DNA of 27,049 bases from contig CAZHLD010000037.1 in NCBI GenBank assembly GCA_964533185.1, positions 1 to 27,049 of the forward strand. The letters run 5' to 3'. Source of the stretch: CAZHLD01 sp964533185. Its GTDB lineage: Bacteria > Acidobacteriota > Terriglobia > Acidiferrales > UBA7541. The notes beneath the pieces were generated by a model, which had not been told where the DNA came from, made no database searches, and saw nothing but the letters and a program-made list of their open reading frames with translations. Of this stretch, positions 23,486 to 27,049 are shown piece after piece. The translations under genes were made by a program, and so were the position numbers. Numbering within the stretch: the first letter of the stretch is position 1; each line of letters begins with the position of its first letter.

Positions 23486-23964
23486 CAGCGCGGACCCTCC
23501 ACCGGGTAGTCCTTCCGCAGCGGGTAGCCTTCCCAGTCCACCGGCAGGACGATGCGCCGCAGGTCGGGGTGCCCCTCGAAGCGTATGCCAAAGAGATCGA
23601 AGACTTCGCGCTCGGGCCAGTTGGCTCCGGGCCACACCGGCGTTACGGTCTCCACCACCGGGTCGCTGCCCCCCACGCGCACTTTCAGCCGCAGCCGCTC
23701 CTTCCGTGAAATCGACATCAGGTGATAGTTCACCTCAAAGCGAGGTTCGACCGGGTAGCGGTCAATCGACGAGAGGTCAGACAGGTGGGTGAATCCCAGC
23801 TCCGGCTCGCCACACAGGAACTCGGCGGCCCGTCGCAGGTGCTCGCGGGGCACGACTACGGTCACCTCACCGCGGAACTCGCGCACTTCGGCCACGGCCT
23901 GCGGGTCCCAGGCGCGCAACCGGCGCACCACCTCGTGCTGTTCGATGTTCTGCGGTTCTGCCAC
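23485..23964 (-). CDS. nuoC: NADH-quinone oxidoreductase subunit C (cluster 2)
   Basis: Second NuoC, 159 residues, starting MAEPQNIEQHEVVRRL. The C-terminal signature is WPEREVFDLFGIRFEGHPDL, then GYPLRKDYPVE. The middle part FTHLSDLSSIDRYP and KERLRLKVRV also fit the family. It is a separate polypeptide, not fused with NuoD. Only 23 bases separate it from nuoA; nuoB, which usually sits between A and C, is missing, and this protein contains no NuoB-like Cys motif that would indicate a fusion. Confidence 0.96.
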   Translation of the reverse strand: MAEPQNIEQHEVVRRLRAWDPQAVAEVREFRGEVTVVVPREHLRRAAEFLCGEPELGFTHLSDLSSIDRYPVEPRFEVNYHLMSISRKERLRLKVRVGGSDPVVETVTPVWPGANWPEREVFDLFGIRFEGHPDLRRIVLPVDWEGYPLRKDYPVEGPR

Positions 23965-23987
23965 GGAAATGGGACCCGGCGAGCGGC

Positions 23988-24359
23988 TCAGCGATTCCAG
24001 TCCAGCGCGCCTTTTTTCCAGAGATAGATGTAACCCGCGAGCACAACCAGAATGAAGAGCAGCATCTCTACAAACCCAAACCAGCCCAGCTCGCGGAACA
24101 CAAACGCCCAGGGGTAGAGAAAGATGGCCTCTACGTCAAACAAGATGAAGATCATCGCCACCAGATAGAACTTCACTGAAAAGGGCTCCCGCGCGTCGCC
24201 CGTCGGGCGCACGCCGCACTCGTAGGCCTCCATCTTGGCCCGCGACCTGCGCCGCTGCCCCACAAACGTCGATAGCAGGATGAGGATCCCTGCCAGCCCC
24301 GCGGCCAGCAGAAAGTGAATCAGTAACGGGGCATAGCTCTGGAGGTGGTTCCCGGTCAT
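23988..24359 (-). CDS. nuoA: NADH-quinone oxidoreductase subunit A (cluster 2)
   Basis: NuoA (ND3) is a three-helix membrane subunit next to the quinone chamber. The 123-residue protein starts MTGNHLQSYAPLLIH and has the family landmarks MEAYECGVRPTGDAREPFSV (the cysteine loop between TM1 and TM2), FILFDVEAIFLYPWAF and a C-terminal hydrophobic helix ending in KKGALDWNR. It is the first gene of the minus-strand operon, with a promoter-like sequence a few bases upstream of its start. Confidence 0.96.
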   Translation of the reverse strand: MTGNHLQSYAPLLIHFLLAAGLAGILILLSTFVGQRRRSRAKMEAYECGVRPTGDAREPFSVKFYLVAMIFILFDVEAIFLYPWAFVFRELGWFGFVEMLLFILVVLAGYIYLWKKGALDWNR

Positions 24360-24377
24360 CTTCAGCCACGCTATAAT
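24349..24377 (+). promoter_or_regulatory. Putative divergent promoter for the 24454 gene
   Basis: A perfect TATAAT on the plus strand at 24372-24377 overlaps the minus-strand -10 box. The -35 position (TTCCCG, 24349-24354, spacing 17) is poor. It would serve the gene starting at 24454 with a leader of about 70 bases. Confidence 0.35.
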
Positions 24378-24402
24378 AATGGCCTGGCCGCCGCCCGGTC
24401 AA
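24366..24402 (-). promoter_or_regulatory. Putative sigma70-type promoter of the cluster 2 nuo operon
   Basis: Reading the minus strand, TTGACC (24402-24397) and TATTAT (24378-24373) are spaced by 18 bases, each matching five of six consensus positions. Transcription would start near 24366, giving only about six bases before the nuoA ATG at 24359, an almost leaderless mRNA; no clear Shine-Dalgarno is seen. Confidence 0.5.
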
Positions 24403-24453
24403 ATTGTTCCGACGACAGCAGATGGGCTTCCCCGGCGCGCCGCAGGTCTAACC

Positions 24454-25068
24454 GTGAACTTCGGCTTCAATACCAACGTGCAGCTCGAAGGGGCGCTCTA
24501 TCATGTGCAGACAGAAGACCACGCCTCCCGCCACCCGCCTTACATTGAGACCACGGTCTACCTGAGCGGGCAGGTGCTCCACCGCCGGACCACCAGCTAC
24601 CAGGAATTGATCGGCGGCAATGCCGCCAGCGGCCCCCTGCTCAAGCACCTGAGCGAGCACCAGCATCGCAGCGTCGTTGAAGAGCTGCGCGCCGGCCGGC
24701 TCAGGCTCGACACCCATGTCCCGCCGGTTGTCGCTGCGCCACATCCCGGCATCCGGCTCGAGCTGCTCAACCCTGCACGCTGGCTGGCCGCCAGCCAAGC
24801 CACTCTTCAGATCGTTGTGCGTAGAGAAACTGACAACGGGGTAGTGTCTGGAGCTGCTGTGGATGTCTACTTGGAGGGCGCGCTCACGCCGGCCCACTAC
24901 GTGGCCACCACGGACGCGGAGGGGCGCGTCGAATTGCGTTTCCCGATGCCGTCACTTGGGCCAGAAGGCAGCGCGCTGGTCATCCGCGCCAGTGGGAATG
25001 GCGCTCAGGCCGAGCTGCGCTACCGCCTCCGCGCCAAGACACCTGCGGCGGTCCATCCTGCTTCATGA
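24454..25068 (+). CDS. Conserved protein of unknown function with NFGFNTNV N-terminus
   Basis: From the GTG at 24454 (MNFGFNTNVQLEGALYHVQT) this is a 204-residue soluble protein with no signal peptide or membrane helix. I do not recognise a characterised function; proteins with this N-terminus are, as far as I recall, seen in Acidobacteriota. Residues 1-90 hold the conserved part: YHVQTED, an ETTVYLSGQVLHRRTTSY segment and a helical KHLSEHQHRSVVEEL region. Residues about 105-195 look like a beta-rich fold with DVYLEGA and TTDAEGRVELRFP, resembling a carboxypeptidase-regulatory or Ig-like domain; that is inference. The stop overlaps the thiS start (ATGA), which implies coupled expression. The ORF extends 25 codons upstream, but that part lacks family character. 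Confidence 0.75.
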   Translation: MNFGFNTNVQLEGALYHVQTEDHASRHPPYIETTVYLSGQVLHRRTTSYQELIGGNAASGPLLKHLSEHQHRSVVEELRAGRLRLDTHVPPVVAAPHPGIRLELLNPARWLAASQATLQIVVRRETDNGVVSGAAVDVYLEGALTPAHYVATTDAEGRVELRFPMPSLGPEGSALVIRASGNGAQAELRYRLRAKTPAAVHPAS

Positions 25069-25277
25069 ATGCTTCGATATCAATCACAGTGAATGGGGAG
25101 AGAAGGGAAGTGCCCGGCGGGTTGAGCGTCGCCGCCCTGCTGGCTCATCTAGGCCTGCCTCCTGACCGCGTCGCCATCGAGCGCAACCTCGAAATCCTGC
25201 CCCGCGCCCGGTGGCAGGAAACCTCTGTTCAGTCCGGTGATCGCTTTGAAATTGTCCAGTTCGTCGGCGGCGGTTAG
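25065..25277 (+). CDS. thiS: ThiS/MoaD-family sulfur carrier protein
   Basis: A 70-residue beta-grasp protein: ISITVNGERREVPGGLSVAA at the N-terminus, PPDRVAIERNLEILPRA in the middle and a C-terminal FEIVQFVGGG. The terminal Gly-Gly is where ThiF-type enzymes adenylate the protein and sulfur is attached as thiocarboxylate. The spacing and the VAIERN segment fit ThiS (thiazole synthesis) better than MoaD. Its ATG overlaps the stop of the upstream unknown gene. The expected partner thiG is not downstream; instead an inverted-repeat element and a toxin-antitoxin pair follow. It may act with ThiG encoded elsewhere or with another sulfur-transfer partner. Confidence 0.88.
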   Translation: MNASISITVNGERREVPGGLSVAALLAHLGLPPDRVAIERNLEILPRARWQETSVQSGDRFEIVQFVGGG

Positions 25278-25324
25278 GCGGAGAGGGTTTCCGATTGTCC
25301 ACGCTCTCTTCCTGGGACCGACAC

Positions 25325-25515
25325 CTAGCCCGGATTATTCATAAATTGTATGGGCCAATTGCAGAAAAGCCAGTCTGGGTGCGGCTTGCAACCGGATCGC
25401 TTGCAGCACATGGAAACGACGCATTGTCGAAGGGCCCAGACGCCTTTGCTCGCCAAATCGCATTGGGCCTGCGGTTCTGGGCACCCACACCGTTTTCATG
25501 AATAATCCGGGCTAG
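25325..25515. mobile_element. MITE-like element with 18-bp perfect terminal inverted repeats
   Basis: The left end at 25325-25342 is CTAGCCCGGATTATTCAT, and its exact reverse complement lies at 25498-25515, giving a 191-bp unit with no convincing coding sequence. CTAG at both ends is itself palindromic, so it may be a target-site duplication flanking 14-bp repeats. The interior is less GC-rich than the neighbouring nuo genes. Too short to carry a transposase; probably moved by one encoded elsewhere, or a relic of an IS. It separates thiS from hicA, and its right repeat contains the hicA stop codon. The IS family is not determined. Confidence 0.68.
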
Positions 25516-25739
25516 AGGCAGGCTACGAACTGATCAACGGTCACTTTGGCTTGCCTGAGAATGCCGCGGAGCGTACCGATCGCCAGCTCACGGTGAAGCG
25601 GCACGACGCAGCCGATTTCGCCTTCCGGCAGCTGCTTCTTCAAAATAACGTGACTTCCTTGCTGACGAACCTGTCGAAACCCCAGGCGCTCGAGAGTGCG
25701 AACGGCCTCGTGTCCTGATACGCGGCGAAACTTAGGCAT
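25512..25739 (-). CDS. hicA: HicA-type mRNA interferase toxin
   Basis: A 75-residue protein of the HicA family, which adopts a dsRBD-like fold and cleaves mRNA. The N-terminus MPKFRRVSGHEAVRTLERLG and the catalytic segment QQGSHVILKK with H30 fit, as does PLHRELAIGTLRGILRQAKV. It overlaps the upstream hicB by eight bases, so antitoxin and toxin are co-translated. The stop codon TAG (25514-25512) falls inside the right terminal repeat of the MITE-like element; the protein ends at about the usual place, so the toxin is probably intact. Base composition is more AT-rich than the nuo genes, consistent with acquisition. Confidence 0.92.
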   Translation of the reverse strand: MPKFRRVSGHEAVRTLERLGFRQVRQQGSHVILKKQLPEGEIGCVVPLHRELAIGTLRGILRQAKVTVDQFVACL

Positions 25740-25941
25740 GCACGATGTCGAACGTGGTAACTAACGCGCGGGATGATTCTGGTAGTGGAAACTCTTCGAG
25801 ATAGAGCTCGGTGGCTTCTTTGAGGTTCGCAATGGCTTCCTCAACGGAAGTGCCCTGGCTCACCGTGCCCACTTCCGGGCATTGTGCGACCCATAGGTCG
25901 TCTTCCTTATGGAGGATGGCCGTCAAAGTCCGCGCTGCCAC
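25732..25941 (-). CDS. hicB: HicB-type antitoxin
   Basis: The antitoxin partner of HicA. From the GTG at 25941, with GAGAGAGG about eight bases upstream, it has 69 residues; a TTG at 25962 would add seven. The HicB fold is shown by TLTAILHKEDDLWVAQCPEV, then GTVSQGTSVEEAIANLKEAT and ELYLEEFP. It is a short form with no obvious C-terminal DNA-binding helix-turn-helix, so autoregulation may differ from long HicB proteins. Order here is antitoxin first, toxin second. Located between ribA and a MITE-like element. Confidence 0.88.
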   Translation of the reverse strand: MAARTLTAILHKEDDLWVAQCPEVGTVSQGTSVEEAIANLKEATELYLEEFPLPESSRALVTTFDIVHA

Positions 25942-26022
25942 GAAGAACACCTCTCTCGACAATTATGCTGCTCCAGGTCTCTGCCAAGCAACGTGATTCT
26001 TGCCTGACCAATCCAGTGGAGT

Positions 26023-26664
26023 TTACAACCCCGCGAGCAGGTGGCCCAGCTTGGTCTTCTTCGTGCGCAGGTAGCCCCGCGACGCCTGCGTCGCACGCGG
26101 CTGGCACGGCACTCGCTCGACGACGCGGATGCCCCCCTCTTCGAGTTGCTGCACCTTGTCCGGGTTGTTCGAGAGCAGTCGCACGCGACGCACGCCCAGC
26201 TTGCGCAGCGCCCGCGCCGAGAAGCGATAGTCGCGTGAATCGGAAGGGAAGCCCAACCGGTGGTTGGCCTCAACCGTGTCCATTCCACGGTCTTGCAGCT
26301 CGTAGGCCCGCAGCTTGTTCATCAGCCCGATGCCGCGCCCTTCCTGTGGCAGGTAGAGCAGCAGCCCCGATCGAGCCCGAGCGATCAGCTTCAGCGAAAG
26401 CTCGAGCTGCGCCCGGCAGTCGCATCGCTGCGACGACAGCACGTCCCCCGTCAGGCATTGCGAATGGATGCGCACCAGCGGCACCGCACCGTTGCCGATG
26501 CGCCCGTGCTGGAGCACCAGCGCCGTCTCCTGCGGCCCTCGCCCTTCGACTCCCAGCACCGTGAACCGCCCAAAGCGCGTGGGCAGGCCTGCCCGGGCCA
26601 CCACTTTCACCCGGCCGCCCTTTGCAGCCGTGGCCGCCTTCTTCGATTTGATTCGCTTCGCCAT
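26023..26664 (-). CDS. ribA: GTP cyclohydrolase II
   Basis: RibA opens GTP to 2,5-diamino-6-ribosylamino-4(3H)-pyrimidinone 5'-phosphate, the first step of riboflavin synthesis. The 213-residue protein has zinc ligands C70, C81 and C83 in VRIHSQCLTGD and QRCDC, the PQEGRGIGLMNKLRAY loop, DTVEANHRLGFP and LLSNNPDKVQQLEEGGI. The first 20 residues are a Lys/Arg/Ala-rich extension. It is a stand-alone RibA without the RibB (DHBP synthase) domain often fused to it. The product feeds FMN needed by NuoF, but linkage to the nuo operon is not shown. A TATAAT lies just upstream. Confidence 0.96.
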   Translation of the reverse strand: MAKRIKSKKAATAAKGGRVKVVARAGLPTRFGRFTVLGVEGRGPQETALVLQHGRIGNGAVPLVRIHSQCLTGDVLSSQRCDCRAQLELSLKLIARARSGLLLYLPQEGRGIGLMNKLRAYELQDRGMDTVEANHRLGFPSDSRDYRFSARALRKLGVRRVRLLSNNPDKVQQLEEGGIRVVERVPCQPRATQASRGYLRTKKTKLGHLLAGL

Positions 26665-26676
26665 GGGAAACTCTGC

Positions 26677-26682
26677 ATTATA
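26677..26682 (-). promoter_or_regulatory. Putative -10 box of ribA
   Basis: A perfect TATAAT on the minus strand ends 12 bases before the ribA ATG, implying a leader of about six bases and no Shine-Dalgarno. No good -35 match lies 16-18 bases upstream. A leader this short leaves no room for an FMN riboswitch. Confidence 0.4.
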
Positions 26683-26703
26683 ACAGGTGCACGCGCCGCC
26701 CGC

Positions 26704-26732
26704 TTTACATCCGCCTGCGGTTTGGCTACCGT
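26704..26732 (+). promoter_or_regulatory. Putative promoter of the LytS-like gene
   Basis: TTTACA (26704-26709) matches five of six -35 positions and is followed after 17 bases by TACCGT (26727-26732), a weak -10. Transcription would begin near 26739, about 15 bases before the ATG at 26754. Confidence 0.3.
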
Positions 26733-26753
26733 AGGACGCGCGCGGGATTTCCC

Positions 26754-27049
26754 ATGGACACGCTCTCCTTCGGAAAAGATTTTCTCCTTACGCTGCTGCT
26801 CAAGGTTGGCGTGGCTGCGTCCATGGCCGCGCTTCTGGCCCGCTCTGCCGTTTTCCGCAGAGTGCTTTTCACCGAGCAGCGCGACCGCAACCAAAAACTC
26901 CAGCTCCTGTTTTTCCTTGCGCCTTCCCTGCTCCTCGGCGTTTTGCTCCGCCTGGTCGGCAGCCAGTATCGTTTCGCAGACTTGATCCTCGAAGGCTCCT
27001 TCCTCCTCGGCCTGCTCGGAGGCCGCGTGGTAGGCCCCATTGGCGGCTC
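26754..27049 (+). CDS. LytS-like 5TM sensor protein, N-terminal part, 3' truncated by window end
   Basis: An open frame from the ATG at 26754 (MDTLSFGKDFLLTLLLKVGV) runs off the window after 98 codons. It shows a membrane helix, a basic segment with FRRVLFTEQRDRNQKLQLLF, a second helix (FFLAPSLLLGVLLRL) and DLILEGSFLLGLLGGRVVGP. The LEGxxLxGLLGGRxxG motif is typical of the five-helix sensor region found in LytS/YpdA-type histidine kinases. Whether a kinase domain follows cannot be seen. It is divergent from ribA with about 90 bases between the two starts. Confidence 0.7.
   Translation, partial: MDTLSFGKDFLLTLLLKVGVAASMAALLARSAVFRRVLFTEQRDRNQKLQLLFFLAPSLLLGVLLRLVGSQYRFADLILEGSFLLGLLGGRVVGPIGG

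Noticed and set aside
23486..23635. 50-codon N-terminal extension of the minus-strand nuoD
   Set aside because: Arg/Pro/Gly-rich reading of nuoC in another frame; the ATG at 23485 overlapping the nuoC stop is the expected coupled start.
25295..25501. 68-codon plus-strand frame across the MITE-like element
   Set aside because: Crosses the left terminal repeat and ends at the right one, no recognised domain; probably chance or an IS relic.
25732..25962. HicB start at TTG 25962
   Set aside because: Adds MSREVFF, which is not typical; the GTG at 25941 has GAGAGAGG at good spacing.
25278..26022. TPP or FMN riboswitch near thiS or ribA
   Set aside because: No conserved thi-box or RFN-like segments were seen; the ribA leader appears to be only a few bases long and thiS is internal to a coupled pair.
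1..27049. CRISPR array, tRNA or rRNA genes
   Set aside because: No regularly spaced repeats and no tRNA or rRNA-like sequence noticed by eye; a covariance-model search would be decisive.

Overview
The window is GC-rich, gene-dense bacterial DNA dominated by respiratory-chain genes. The subunit set, the nuo gene orders, the long NuoH and NuoL proteins and a short protein with an NFGFNTNV N-terminus suggest Acidobacteriota or a close relative. That assignment is inference from gene content; the window has no rRNA or other phylogenetic marker.

Region 1 (1-10974, + strand) is the distal part of one complex I (NADH:quinone oxidoreductase) operon: nuoC (5' truncated), D, H, J, K, L, M, N. It runs without a visible break into the membrane (Fo) side of an ATP synthase: atpZ, atpI, atpB (subunit a) and atpE (subunit c). 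No F1 genes and no atpF follow. Region 2 (10975-11066) is the convergent junction and holds one strong palindrome. Region 3 (24359-11067, - strand) is a second complex I operon: nuoA, C, D, a fused nuoE-F, G, H, J, K, L, M, N. It points head-on at the first. Every membrane subunit from H to N is therefore present twice. The second operon has the NADH-input module (E, F, G) but no nuoB and no nuoI; the first, as far as visible, has neither nuoI nor E/F/G between C and N. Neither operon as seen could build a complete enzyme alone, so subunits must be encoded elsewhere or shared.

Region 4 (24360-27049) is an accessory stretch. A conserved protein of unknown function is translationally coupled to a ThiS-like sulfur carrier. 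Then come a 191-bp MITE-like inverted-repeat element, a HicB-HicA toxin-antitoxin pair whose toxin stop codon lies inside the element's terminal repeat, a stand-alone ribA (GTP cyclohydrolase II), and the divergent start of a LytS-like membrane sensor protein cut by the window end.

No stretch over 300 bases lacks a gene. No tRNA, rRNA or CRISPR array was recognised. The window is mostly familiar machinery in an unusual arrangement. The points most worth following are the paired convergent complex I clusters, the missing nuoB/nuoI, the NuoE-F fusion, the in-frame palindromic repeat in nuoD, and the signal-peptide-bearing c subunit with a possible SD-sequestering leader.
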